A stretch of DNA of 20,030 bases, from contig JAHEKK010000010.1 of the NCBI GenBank assembly GCA_024638395.1, positions 1 to 20,030 on the forward strand, in the 5' to 3' direction. The notes below the pieces were generated by a model. That model saw nothing but the letters and a program-made list of their open reading frames with translations. It was not told the origin of the DNA and did no database searches. The DNA is from Gemmatimonadota bacterium. GTDB taxonomy: Bacteria; Gemmatimonadota; Gemmatimonadetes; Longimicrobiales; Gaopeijiaceae. A program made the position numbers and the translations under genes. Shown piece by piece: positions 7,155 through 15,601 of the stretch; the first letter of the stretch is position 1, and each line of letters opens with the position of its first letter.

Positions 7155-8134
7155 ATGACGCTCCCGAAGCCGGTGGACTCGGAGGTGAGCTCCATGAACA
7201 CGCTCTCGAGGGTCGGGCGCTCGATCGTCACGTGAGCGACCGGGATACCGCCCTCGACGAGGAAGCGGTTCAGGGCGGACGCCTCGCCTTCGCCGACCTC
7301 GACCAGGACGGTGTCCTGCCGAACGTCGATAGAGCGCACACCGGGGAACCCCGCGGCGGCAGTCCGGAGCGCCTCGGGGTCTCCGTCTGACCGCAGAGCA
7401 ATCATCGGACGTTGAGACGTGACCTCGGCGACACCGGCCTGAAGCAACAGCTTGCCCTTCTGGATGATGGCCACGTGGGTGCACACCCTTTCCACGTCGT
7501 GGAGAATGTGGCTGGACAGAAAGATGGTCTTGCCCTGCTCCGCCAAGCGTCGAATCACGCCTCGGATTTCCCGCTGCCCTGCCGGGTCCAGTCCATTGGC
7601 AGGCTCGTCCAGGATGATGAGGTCCGGATCTCCCAACAGAGTCGCCCCGATGGCGAGGCGCTGCTTCATCCCGAGAGAGCACGCCTTGAAGCGGGTCTTC
7701 CGCCTTTGGGCGAGACCCACCACGTCCAGGGCCACATCGACATCCTTGTCGCTACGGCCCTTGACCCGCGCCACCAACCTGAGGTTGTCCCGGCAGGACA
7801 GGTACGGGTAGAAGTTGGGATACTCCAGGGTGGCGCCGATGCGTTGTCGCGCCGCGAGGATTTCTCTGTGGCCCTGGCCGCCGAAGAGCCGAAACGAACC
7901 CGCGGTCGGGGAGATGATGCCCAGGAGCATCCCGATGGTCGTGGTCTTGCCGCTGCCGTTCGGCCCCAGGAACCCGAATACCTGTCCGGACTCCACTTCA
8001 AAGGAGATGTCGTCGACCGCCAGAATCGATTCGCTGCGCAGGCCTCCCGTGTAGCGCTTGGTGAGACCTTCCGTCTGGATGATGGGCATGGCTGCAACCT
8101 GGGAGGAGACGGGAACGACGGGCGAGGTCGACAT
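7151..8134 (-). CDS. ABC transporter ATP-binding protein
   Basis: 327 residues from ATG 8134; ATG 8089 (starting MPIIQTEGLTKRY) is an equally plausible start, because neither has a clear ribosome binding site and the conserved fold begins at the second. Walker A GPNGSGKT at residues 57-64, signature SLGMKQRL at 153-160, Walker B LIILDEP at 172-178 and H-loop His209 (FLSSH) are all intact. The last 80 residues form the extra C-terminal domain usual in ABC-2/DrrA-type exporters (ending VTIERPTLESVFMELT). It drives the permease whose start overlaps its stop codon by four bases. Confidence 0.93.
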   Translation of the reverse strand: MSTSPVVPVSSQVAAMPIIQTEGLTKRYTGGLRSESILAVDDISFEVESGQVFGFLGPNGSGKTTTIGMLLGIISPTAGSFRLFGGQGHREILAARQRIGATLEYPNFYPYLSCRDNLRLVARVKGRSDKDVDVALDVVGLAQRRKTRFKACSLGMKQRLAIGATLLGDPDLIILDEPANGLDPAGQREIRGVIRRLAEQGKTIFLSSHILHDVERVCTHVAIIQKGKLLLQAGVAEVTSQRPMIALRSDGDPEALRTAAAGFPGVRSIDVRQDTVLVEVGEGEASALNRFLVEGGIPVAHVTIERPTLESVFMELTSESTGFGSVM

Positions 8135-8240
8135 TCGACGTGGATCGGCCGCCGCTTTGCCCGCCTACCCGACGGTCGCCAAAGCTCTCGGGTTTCAGGG
8201 ATGGAGCTTCTCGGGCATTCGCACATCTGCCGGGCGAGCC

Positions 8241-9875
8241 TCAGGTCGCGCGTCCTGCCGCAACCACGCCCAGAGCACGCTCCATCAGGATCTCGTAGTA
8301 CCGCGTAAAGTTCCGGCGTGTCAGCGGCACGAAATCGTCGACGGGTGCAGCTCGTCCTTCCAGGATCTCTCCGTTGGGGCGAATGGTGTGCCCGATGTCG
8401 TACATGAAGCGGACCAGTGGACGATCCGTCCCCGGCAACGTGAGGACCTCCTCCCACTCCCAGGTATTGCTGTATCCCCCCGCGGGCATGCCGATGCTCC
8501 GACCCAACCGGTTGTCGATGACCTGGGCGGCGAACTGGTCCAGATGAGAGCCCCCCTGGGGACCCAGAAGGAGCACCAGAGGCCCTCTGAAGTGGACCGG
8601 GGCCGGATCCAACATCCCGTCCGAGTCCTTCGGGAGGTGGGCGAGCTTGAAGGGCACGTCGTTGCTGTAGGGGGCCCCGGCCTCCAGGGAATCGAGGACG
8701 TCGGTCTCGAGCCAATCCATGAGCCAGCCCCCATCATCCATCGTCTCCCCCACGCCCGAATCCAGGGCGCCGGCACCGCCCACCTCCGCCCGCTTGTCCT
8801 CGATGAACGGAAGGGTCACATCGCTGATGCGGAGATTCCCGAACGTGACCCTGAACGGCCTCGTTGCGAACCGCTGTAGAGCGTAGGCTCCCTTCGAGCC
8901 CCCACGGCTCCGGGTGCCGTCGATGATGACCGCGTGATCCAGGAGACCCATCCGCTCGGCCAGGGCCATCAACGAGTCTACGTCGGGCACGAGGGTTTCC
9001 CGGAAGCCGTGCCACCTGAGGACCACGGCCTGCGGCCCGCCACGATCCGGTATGAAGAGGTCGTAGGTGCCGGTCTGGCGATGGAGCTGGAAGCCGGGGT
9101 AATGCGGGTCTGCAGCCCCCTGCCAGCCCAGCGAATCCGGCTCCATGTAGGGTAGAGCGACCCGAACGACGGTCCCGTCCAGACGTTCCAGCTCCAGATC
9201 CAGGACCTCCCGGTAGAAGGACGGGGGGAGCAGCGCCGTTCGCTCGGGAAAAGCCATGGCCATCCGCCACCACAGGTTCGGAAGGCTCGAATGGCGGTGA
9301 TACGGAATGGCCTCCGCCAGGTAGGCATCGAAGGTGCGGTCGTTCACCGACAAGACCTTGTCGCCCAGCATCGGCGCGCCGCCCACCCGGTCGACGGCGA
9401 ATTCTGCGACGTCGCTGACGAAGAACGTCACCTCGCCCGGCGTGCCGTAGTCGGGCAGCACTCGAATCGGGGCGTGGAGCGGCGCCCGGTCTCGAGATTC
9501 GTCCGCGTGGGGAGCGCCCCGGTCGTGGGTCAGCGTGAGGCCCCCTGGCACGAGGGCCACGTCGAGATGACGGTCTCGCCGGGCGTTGCTGAGCTTGGAC
9601 AGGGCGTAGTAGAACGACGTCGGGTCGGCCGCCGCAATGAATTCGCTCCTCAAGGCGGCCATCGAGGCCAGGGGATCGTACCCCAATGCTTCGTTCTTGA
9701 CGGGAGAGAAGGCTTCGCGGCGTTCTACCCGCGCCAGGATCGTGTCGAACAGAGCCGTGCGCTGATCGGCCGTTCCCACCGTATCGCCGACGGAGGCGGG
9801 TCCGTCTCCTGCACAAGCCGCCATGACGAGCGCGGAGGTGAGGCCAACGACGGCTGCGGCTCCTCTGTCCTTCAT
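8241..9875 (-). CDS. S41-like (C-terminal processing type) peptidase lipoprotein
   Basis: 544 residues from ATG 9875, with GGGGAG just upstream; the longer open frame to 10901 is a shadow of the chromate transporter. The signal peptide ends MAAC (Cys21), so probably a lipoprotein. Residues 84-108 (ALSKLSNARRDRHLDVAL) match the N-terminal S41 pattern, residues 163-195 resemble a degenerate PDZ (GAPMLGDKVLSVNDRTFDAYL), and residues 314-330 (HAVIIDGTRSRGGSKGA) and 431-470 (GPLVLLLGPQGGSHLDQFA) match the peptidase core. Ser443 is the likely nucleophile. The lysine normally found in the following GxxxxGK segment is not seen: the sequence there is GRSIGMPAGGYSN (458-470). It may use a different catalytic arrangement, as tricorn-type members do, or be inactive. 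About 106 bp separates it from the ABC ATPase; co-transcription is possible. Confidence 0.8.
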   Translation of the reverse strand: MKDRGAAAVVGLTSALVMAACAGDGPASVGDTVGTADQRTALFDTILARVERREAFSPVKNEALGYDPLASMAALRSEFIAAADPTSFYYALSKLSNARRDRHLDVALVPGGLTLTHDRGAPHADESRDRAPLHAPIRVLPDYGTPGEVTFFVSDVAEFAVDRVGGAPMLGDKVLSVNDRTFDAYLAEAIPYHRHSSLPNLWWRMAMAFPERTALLPPSFYREVLDLELERLDGTVVRVALPYMEPDSLGWQGAADPHYPGFQLHRQTGTYDLFIPDRGGPQAVVLRWHGFRETLVPDVDSLMALAERMGLLDHAVIIDGTRSRGGSKGAYALQRFATRPFRVTFGNLRISDVTLPFIEDKRAEVGGAGALDSGVGETMDDGGWLMDWLETDVLDSLEAGAPYSNDVPFKLAHLPKDSDGMLDPAPVHFRGPLVLLLGPQGGSHLDQFAAQVIDNRLGRSIGMPAGGYSNTWEWEEVLTLPGTDRPLVRFMYDIGHTIRPNGEILEGRAAPVDDFVPLTRRNFTRYYEILMERALGVVAAGRAT

Positions 9876-10100
9876 CTTCTCTCCCCGGCAGGGCTCTCCT
9901 CCACCGCTCGCCCCGGGGCGCGCCCCCGGGGGCCGACGGCTCTGGCAAGGGGTCAGGATGTCCCCTCGACATGCCCCCGTGCAATGGCCCTCACCCGTCA
10001 GGGGACGCCCGCGTGCCCGACGGCGGGCCCAACGGCTGCGACACTCCTGTGGCACCGCAGTAGCTTCAGGCCGATTGCCCACACCCGGCCCCGTGCGACC

Positions 10101-11297
10101 ATGGCCCCGAACAACCCCTCCGACACCACCACGACCCGGGGCCGCCTCGGCGAGTTGGCCAGGCTGTTCCTCAAGCTGGGCGTTGTCGCTTTCGGGGGGC
10201 CCGCGGCCCACATCGCCATGATGGAGGACGAGGTCGTGACGCGGCGGGGTTGGATGGACCGCCAGCATTTCCTCGACCTGGTGGGCGCCACCAATCTGAT
10301 CCCCGGGCCGAACTCCACGGAGATGACGATGCACGTCGGCCTCGAACGGGCGGGATTCGCGGGCCTCGTCACCGCGGGCGCGTGCTTCATCCTCCCGGCC
10401 GTGCTTCTCACGGGTGTGCTGGCGTGGGCCTATGTGGCCTTTGGGACCATGCCTCGAGCCGGCGGGATGCTCGCCGGCATCCAGCCCGCCGTGGTGGCGG
10501 TGATCCTCGGCGCGGTTTGGCGCCTTGGCGGGCCCCTGCGGCAGGATTGGCGCTTGCCGGCTCTGGCCTTCCTGGTGGCTGCAGCGGCCTTCGGTGGCCT
10601 GGGAGAGATCTGGAGTATCCTCCTCGGTGGTGCGCTGGGCACCTTCTGGCTCGCAGCCCGCCCTGACCCGAGGCAGCCCGCCGCAGGTGTGCTGGCCCCG
10701 GCAACTCACCTCGTGGATCCGGGCTCGGGTACGGCTCTCGTTGCGACGGCCGGACTCGTGGCTGCCGTCCCCCCCGGAGCGGCGGCCATCTTCCTGTTTT
10801 TCTTGAAAGTGGGCGCCGTCCTCTACGGGAGCGGCTACGTGCTGGTCGCGTTCCTCGAAGGCGGGCTCGTGGATGGCCATCAATGGCTCACGCAAACCCA
10901 ACTCCTGGACGCCGTCGGCATCGGCCAGGTGACTCCCGGACCCGTGCTCTCCACGGCCACCTGGGTCGGATACGTGATCCGCGGCTGGCCAGGCGCGGTA
11001 GCTGCGACCATCGGGATCTTTCTACCCTCGTTCCTGCTCGTGGCGCTCCTCAATCCGGTAATTCCCCGACTCCGCACGTCACCCTGGGCGGCACGATTCC
11101 TGGATGCCGTGAACGCCGCGGCTCTCGCACTGATGGTCGTCGTGACGGTGGAGTTGGGCCGCGCCACACTCACGTCCCCCGTGGCTTGGGGCATCGCTGC
11201 CATGTCCGGGCTCTTGATCCTCAGATGGCGTGTGAATGCGGCGTGGATCATCGTGGCCGCCGGCGTGGTTGGGATCGCTCTGGGCCTGGAGGGCTGA
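10101..11297 (+). CDS. chrA: ChrA-type chromate ion transporter, two-domain
   Basis: 398 residues from ATG 10101. No ribosome binding site is evident, so the start is uncertain, but the conserved region begins about residue 20. Both halves of the long-chain CHR family are present: N-half FGGPAAHIAMMEDEVV (31-46) with IPGPNSTEM (67-75), and C-half YGSGYVLVAFLEGGLV (242-257) with TPGPVLSTATWVGY (278-291). About ten to twelve hydrophobic segments. The family exports chromate, usually in exchange for or coupled to ions; sulfate-related transport is also reported. No chromate-responsive regulator (ChrB) or reductase is next to it, so the real substrate in this organism is open. Confidence 0.9.
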   Translation: MAPNNPSDTTTTRGRLGELARLFLKLGVVAFGGPAAHIAMMEDEVVTRRGWMDRQHFLDLVGATNLIPGPNSTEMTMHVGLERAGFAGLVTAGACFILPAVLLTGVLAWAYVAFGTMPRAGGMLAGIQPAVVAVILGAVWRLGGPLRQDWRLPALAFLVAAAAFGGLGEIWSILLGGALGTFWLAARPDPRQPAAGVLAPATHLVDPGSGTALVATAGLVAAVPPGAAAIFLFFLKVGAVLYGSGYVLVAFLEGGLVDGHQWLTQTQLLDAVGIGQVTPGPVLSTATWVGYVIRGWPGAVAATIGIFLPSFLLVALLNPVIPRLRTSPWAARFLDAVNAAALALMVVVTVELGRATLTSPVAWGIAAMSGLLILRWRVNAAWIIVAAGVVGIALGLEG

Positions 11298-11393
11298 AAG
11301 GCGGTGGCTTGCCGCCGGATCTCCGCAGAGGGAAACTGGGGCACACCCGGGCACCTCCCCGGTCTACCAGACTCCTCCAGGGCAGCGTCAGCC

Positions 11394-13502
11394 ATGCGCC
11401 TTCACCGACCTTTGTCCGCCGCGACCGGGACCGCCGCCCGGCGGTCTCGACGATCGCTCTACCGGTTCGGCATCGGGTTCCTCGCATGCCTCACGTGGGG
11501 CTCCGTCCCCGGAGCCGCCCAGGAGAGGCGCCCGATCGAGCCGGCGGACCAATTCCTGCTGCGCCCCGTGGGGGCTCCGATGGTGAGCCCGGAGGGGGAC
11601 TGGATCGCCTACACGGTAGGGCGCACCTCACACGAGGAAGAGCGCTCGTTCAACCGGATCTACATGGTCTCATCCGACGGCGGTGAGCCTCTGGCCCTGA
11701 CGGCCGAAGGCACGTCGGCCGGTTCGCCGGGGTGGAGCCCCGACGGCCGTTACATCACCTTCACGGCGTCCCGCGACGACGGGGAGAATCAGGTTTGGGC
11801 GCTGGACCGCCGCGGCGGTGAAGCGTTCCGGCTCACGGACGTGCCCCAGGGCATCTCCGGCTACCGCTGGTCCCCCGATGGGACGAGGCTTCTCCTGACG
11901 ATCCGTGATGAAGAAGAGAAAGACCCGGACAAGAAAGAAGACGCCCCCCGGGATCCCTGGGTCATTGAGCGGCTCCAGTTCAAGCGGGACAACCAGGGCT
12001 ACCTGACGGGGGACCGGAAGACCCACTTGTACGTCTACGAGCTCCAGACCAAGGAGCTCCGGCAGCTCACGAAGGGGCCTTGGGACGAATCACTCGGCGA
12101 GTGGAGTCCCGACGGTAGCCGGATCGCCTTCGTATCGAATCGGACCGCCGAACCGGACGGTAACAACAACAACGACATCTGGATCGTCCCGGCCGACCTG
12201 GAGGAGCCGACGGATTCACCCCAGCAGGTAACCGCGGGTCCGGGGAGCGATGGATCCCCCGCATGGAGTCCTGACGGCCGCTGGATTGCCCATACGACCG
12301 ATCTGCGACCGGACCTCATCTGGTACGCCACTACACACCTCGCCACGACGCCGGCCGCCGGGGGCGCCACCACGGTCCTGACGGAGGTCCTGGACCGGAA
12401 CGTCTCCTCTCCACGCGTGTCGGCCGACGGAGAGTGGATCTGGTTCCGTCTGGAGGACTCCGGCGAGAACCACGTGGCACGGGTCCGCACCGACGGGTCG
12501 GCTCTCCAGCGGCCCGTGTCCGGCCCGGTCGCGGCAGGAGGATTCGATTGGTCCGGCGGCACCTTCGCCGTTCACCTCAGCACGCTGGACCGGCCGGGCG
12601 AGATCCACCGGGTAGACGGTCTGAGAGACGGCTCGGGGACCGTCGCCGCCAATGCCCCGCCGGTCCGGCTCACCCAACACAACGATCCGTTCCTCGACAC
12701 GGTGAGGATTGCCGAGACCCGCAACATCCGGTTCGAGTCGGAGGACGGCGTCGAGATCGAGGGTTTCGTCACCTTCCCCGTCGACTTCCAGGAAGGACAG
12801 GCCTACCCCACCCTCCTTCGCATCCACGGTGGACCGGTGTCCCAATACAACCACGCGTTCCAATTCGAATCTCAGCTGTTCGCGTCGAAGGGGTACCTGG
12901 TCATCCGCACGAATCCCAGGGGATCGTCGGGCTACGGCCAGGCGTTCTCGGCGGCGCTATGGGCCAACTGGGGAGACCCGGATTTCAAGGACGTGATGGC
13001 GGGAGTGGATCATGTGGTCGAGATGGGCTGGGCCGACCCCGACCGGCTGGGTGTCGGTGGATGGTCCTACGGAGGCATCCTCACGAACTACGTGATCACC
13101 CAGACCCAGCGCTTCAAAGGAGCCGTCACCGGAGCCAGCGAGGTTCTCTACATCGCCAACTACGGTCACGACCATTACCAGCGCCAGTGGGAGGCTGAGC
13201 TGGGTCTGCCCTGGGAGGGCGACAACCGGGAGAACTGGGAGAGGATCAGCCCCTTCAACCGGGTCGAGCACATCGAAACACCGACGTTGATCATGGGGGG
13301 CGAAGACGACTGGAACGTGCCCATCCTCAACTCCGAGCAACTGTACCAGGCGTTGAGGCGGAGAGGCGTGGAGACGCAGTTGGTCGTGTATCCCGGGGAG
13401 AGCCACGGAATACGGGTCCCGTCCTATCAGGTGGACCGGTACGAGCGATACCTGGCCTGGTACGACAAATACGTGAGGGGCGGGCGGACGCCGGCGAGTT
13501 GA
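11394..13502 (+). CDS. Secreted S9 prolyl oligopeptidase / acylaminoacyl-peptidase-like enzyme
   Basis: 702 residues from ATG 11394 (the frame is open to 11304 but a signal peptide fits the later start). Residues 1-42 form a long signal sequence with an arginine-rich n-region (RRSRRSLYRF) ahead of the hydrophobic core GIGFLACLTWG and AAQ cleavage site; the twin arginine pattern resembles a Tat signal. Residues about 55-400 carry WD40/TolB-like blade repeats of the W-SPDG-R type, at 114, 159, 237, 291, forming the propeller that limits access. The alpha/beta hydrolase domain follows with triad Ser558 (GGWSYGG), Asp639 (EDDWNVP) and His671 (GESHG). Cleaves short peptides, probably in the periplasm. 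A short Asn run (NNNND, 257-261) lies in a loop. It follows the chromate transporter by 96 bp with no obvious functional link. Confidence 0.92.
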   Translation: MRLHRPLSAATGTAARRSRRSLYRFGIGFLACLTWGSVPGAAQERRPIEPADQFLLRPVGAPMVSPEGDWIAYTVGRTSHEEERSFNRIYMVSSDGGEPLALTAEGTSAGSPGWSPDGRYITFTASRDDGENQVWALDRRGGEAFRLTDVPQGISGYRWSPDGTRLLLTIRDEEEKDPDKKEDAPRDPWVIERLQFKRDNQGYLTGDRKTHLYVYELQTKELRQLTKGPWDESLGEWSPDGSRIAFVSNRTAEPDGNNNNDIWIVPADLEEPTDSPQQVTAGPGSDGSPAWSPDGRWIAHTTDLRPDLIWYATTHLATTPAAGGATTVLTEVLDRNVSSPRVSADGEWIWFRLEDSGENHVARVRTDGSALQRPVSGPVAAGGFDWSGGTFAVHLSTLDRPGEIHRVDGLRDGSGTVAANAPPVRLTQHNDPFLDTVRIAETRNIRFESEDGVEIEGFVTFPVDFQEGQAYPTLLRIHGGPVSQYNHAFQFESQLFASKGYLVIRTNPRGSSGYGQAFSAALWANWGDPDFKDVMAGVDHVVEMGWADPDRLGVGGWSYGGILTNYVITQTQRFKGAVTGASEVLYIANYGHDHYQRQWEAELGLPWEGDNRENWERISPFNRVEHIETPTLIMGGEDDWNVPILNSEQLYQALRRRGVETQLVVYPGESHGIRVPSYQVDRYERYLAWYDKYVRGGRTPAS

Positions 13503-13560
13503 GAACCGGCCCCAGGGGCACGCGGGCGGCCCGGCCGGCCTCTCCGTGGCGCCTGCCCGG

Positions 13561-14484
13561 TCAAGCGGCTTTGAGGGCCAGCAGCATGTACCGCTTCGCG
13601 CTCGAGAATCGCTCCGGATCGATGACGTCCAGGTTCTTCAGGACTGCCTCTCGGCCGCGCTCGGCGACGTTCTCCATCACGTAGTGCACGGCCGGGGCTT
13701 TGGTCTTCAGCTTGTCGCAAGCGAAGTCGTAGGCAGACAGGCCGATACGGTTTCCAAGCAGGTGCGCGAAGGCGAGGGTGGGCAGCACATTCGCCGTGAT
13801 ATCCTCCTGATGGGTGAATCGGTATCCGTGTTCGGACGCCAGTGACACGAACCGCTCCCACGGCCATCCCGACCGCTCGCCGGCACCCTCGAATCTGAAG
13901 TAGTCGGCAACGACCCACGTGCCGCCCGGCGCCAGGATGTCCTGCATGACGCGGAATACGGAGTCCGGTCTCATGTATTGAAGGGACTCGGAGTGAATGA
14001 CGGTTCCGAACCTGGACCGATAGTCTTCCGTGGGCATCTCCTCGAACTTGCAGTGGAGAACCGGTACCTCGGGGTAAGCGCCAACGATGTGATCGATCTG
14101 AAAGCGATCGGGCGTCAGTCCTACGGCCTGGTGACCGCGCTCCTCGAGAAGGCCCAACAGCCCGCCCATGCCGCACCCCACGTCCAACACGGGCGCGTCG
14201 GGCGCATCGATCAACTCGAGGATCTTCTCGGCATATCGGACCTGGGCCCGCTGAACCGCCTGCAGGCTAACCGCCTCGGGCTCGATGGAGGGGTCGTCGA
14301 AGTACCCGTAGTGGAGGAAGCCTCCAGGTAGGATCCGACTGTAGAGACTCAGCTGGGTGTTGCCACGGACAGTCGGAGTCGGCCCGCTACCGCGCCATCG
14401 GCCCAGCCAGGCCAGGGCGTGAGAGGGCGCGAAGGTGCGCACCAGGATGTCTTTGACCACCCATGAGGCGCGAAGGCGGCCCAC
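13561..14484 (-). CDS. Class I SAM-dependent methyltransferase
   Basis: 307 residues from GTG 14484, preceded by GGGAGG eight bases upstream, which lies at the 3' end of the DAHP synthase gene; only four bases separate that stop from this start. Motif I VLDVGCGMGGLL (99-110) with the downstream acidic and PGG segments (APGGTWVVADYFRF, 185-198) places it in the small-molecule or lipid methyltransferase group; LHYGYFDDP (57-65) before the fold is typical of quinone, tocopherol and cyclopropane-synthase-like methyltransferases. Substrate unknown. Its tight coupling to DAHP synthase suggests a product derived from chorismate, for example a quinone ring, but that is inference only. Confidence 0.85.
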   Translation of the reverse strand: MGRLRASWVVKDILVRTFAPSHALAWLGRWRGSGPTPTVRGNTQLSLYSRILPGGFLHYGYFDDPSIEPEAVSLQAVQRAQVRYAEKILELIDAPDAPVLDVGCGMGGLLGLLEERGHQAVGLTPDRFQIDHIVGAYPEVPVLHCKFEEMPTEDYRSRFGTVIHSESLQYMRPDSVFRVMQDILAPGGTWVVADYFRFEGAGERSGWPWERFVSLASEHGYRFTHQEDITANVLPTLAFAHLLGNRIGLSAYDFACDKLKTKAPAVHYVMENVAERGREAVLKNLDVIDPERFSSAKRYMLLALKAA

Positions 14485-14488
14485 GTCG

Positions 14489-15562
14489 TCAGCCTCCCAC
14501 TCGGCCCCGCTGAGCCGCCGCCATCGCCTCGGCCGACTCGAGGAGCAGACGTGCCGTGTCGTCCCACCCCAGACAGGGATCCGTGGTCGACATCCCCCGG
14601 AGGCGGGTAGAGGGATCCGGCCCGATGTCCTGACGGCCCTCGAGGAGGTAGCTCTCGATCATCCACCCCAGGACGGACTCGCTGCCTCCGGCAACCTGGT
14701 CGGAAAGAGCCCCGGCAACGTGGCGCTGCCTGCGGGGATCCTTGTTCGAGTTCCCGTGGGCACAGTCCACCAGGACCCTTTCCGGAAGGCTCCGGGCCTT
14801 CAATCGTTTCACCGCCCGGCCCACGGAGTCGGCGTCAAAGTTGGTGTGCCCGCCTCCACCCCGCAGGATGAGATGCCGGTCCGGATTACCCGTGGTCTCC
14901 ACGACCGCTACCCGACCGTCCTGATCGATTCCGAGGAAGTGGTGGGGGTGGGCGGCCGCCTCCATGGCGTCCAAGGCGATCTTCAGACTACCGTCCGTTC
15001 CGTTCTTGAACCCCACGGGCATCGAAAGCCCGGACGCAAGCTGACGATGCGTGGGGGACTCGGTCGTGCGCGCTCCGATGGCAGCCCAGGCCACGAGCTC
15101 GGCAAGGTACTGGGGAATCACGGGCTCCAGGAACTCCGTGGCTGTCGGGAGACCGAGCTCGGCGACGTCGAGCAGGAGACGCCGGGCGATCCGGAGGCCC
15201 GTGGCCATGTCACCCGTTCCATCCAGAGCCGGGTCGCTGATCAACCCCTTCCACCCGATGGTGGTCCTTGGCTTCTCGAAGTAGACACGCATGACGATCA
15301 GGAGGTGGTCGGACACCTGGTCGGCGACTTCCTTCAGTCGTTCGCCGTAATCCAAGGCGGCCCCCGGATCGTCGATGGAACACGGGCCGACGATCACCAG
15401 AGGTCTGGTATCACGTCCGGAGAGGACCTGGCGAACGGCTCCGCGGCTCGCCGCCACGTTGGCCGCCGCCGACTCGCTTACCGGCAACTCATCAAAGAGC
15501 TCGCCCGGCGACGGTAGAGGCGCCGTTCCCCTGACGTGCTCATCTCGGATTCGAAAGGTCAT
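14489..15562 (-). CDS. aroF: 3-deoxy-7-phosphoheptulonate (DAHP) synthase, class I AroF/G/H type
   Basis: 357 residues from ATG 15562. It condenses phosphoenolpyruvate and erythrose 4-phosphate, the first step of the shikimate pathway. Conserved blocks are all present: GPCSID (59-64, metal-binding Cys61), MRVYFEKPRTTIGWKG (91-106), GARTTESPTHRQLASGLS (163-180) followed by GFKNGTDG, RGGGGHTN (234-241), DCAHGNSNK (266-274, metal His) and TTDPCLGW (326-333). Similarity to Escherichia coli AroF/AroG/AroH is high throughout, including length. Which amino acid inhibits it cannot be told. There is no ribosome binding site before the ATG and only 39 bp to the divergent TyrA start, so the transcript may have a very short or no leader. 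The gene symbol marks the family, not a specific paralogue. Confidence 0.95.
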   Translation of the reverse strand: MTFRIRDEHVRGTAPLPSPGELFDELPVSESAAANVAASRGAVRQVLSGRDTRPLVIVGPCSIDDPGAALDYGERLKEVADQVSDHLLIVMRVYFEKPRTTIGWKGLISDPALDGTGDMATGLRIARRLLLDVAELGLPTATEFLEPVIPQYLAELVAWAAIGARTTESPTHRQLASGLSMPVGFKNGTDGSLKIALDAMEAAAHPHHFLGIDQDGRVAVVETTGNPDRHLILRGGGGHTNFDADSVGRAVKRLKARSLPERVLVDCAHGNSNKDPRRQRHVAGALSDQVAGGSESVLGWMIESYLLEGRQDIGPDPSTRLRGMSTTDPCLGWDDTARLLLESAEAMAAAQRGRVGG

Positions 15563-15601
15563 ATCGCTATACTGACGCCTCCATCATCCCTTTGCGAGCC
15601 C
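15563..15601. promoter_or_regulatory. Shared divergent promoter region for DAHP synthase and TyrA-chorismate mutase
   Basis: Only 39 bp separate the two start codons. TATACT (15568-15573) is a good -10 for the rightward gene, giving a leader of about 20 bases. Its complement overlaps AGTATAGC, which can serve as a leftward -10 (CAGTAT would place the start point near the A of the ATG). No clear -35 is seen for either. A near-symmetric TATA core firing both ways is plausible; the assignment is by eye. Confidence 0.4.

Noticed and set aside
9911..9932. GC palindromes (CCCCGGGG, GGGGCGCGCCCC) between the peptidase and chromate transporter
   Set aside because: Very short and built only of G and C in a GC-rich genome; no second copy and no spacing suggesting an operator.
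9876..10901. Upstream extension of the S41-like peptidase frame
   Set aside because: It runs antisense through the chromate transporter; the start at 9875 has a ribosome binding site and lipoprotein signal.
15536..15601. GTG start giving TyrA 22 extra residues
   Set aside because: It would overlap the DAHP synthase coding region and lie upstream of the likely -10; the added residues are not part of the NAD-binding fold.
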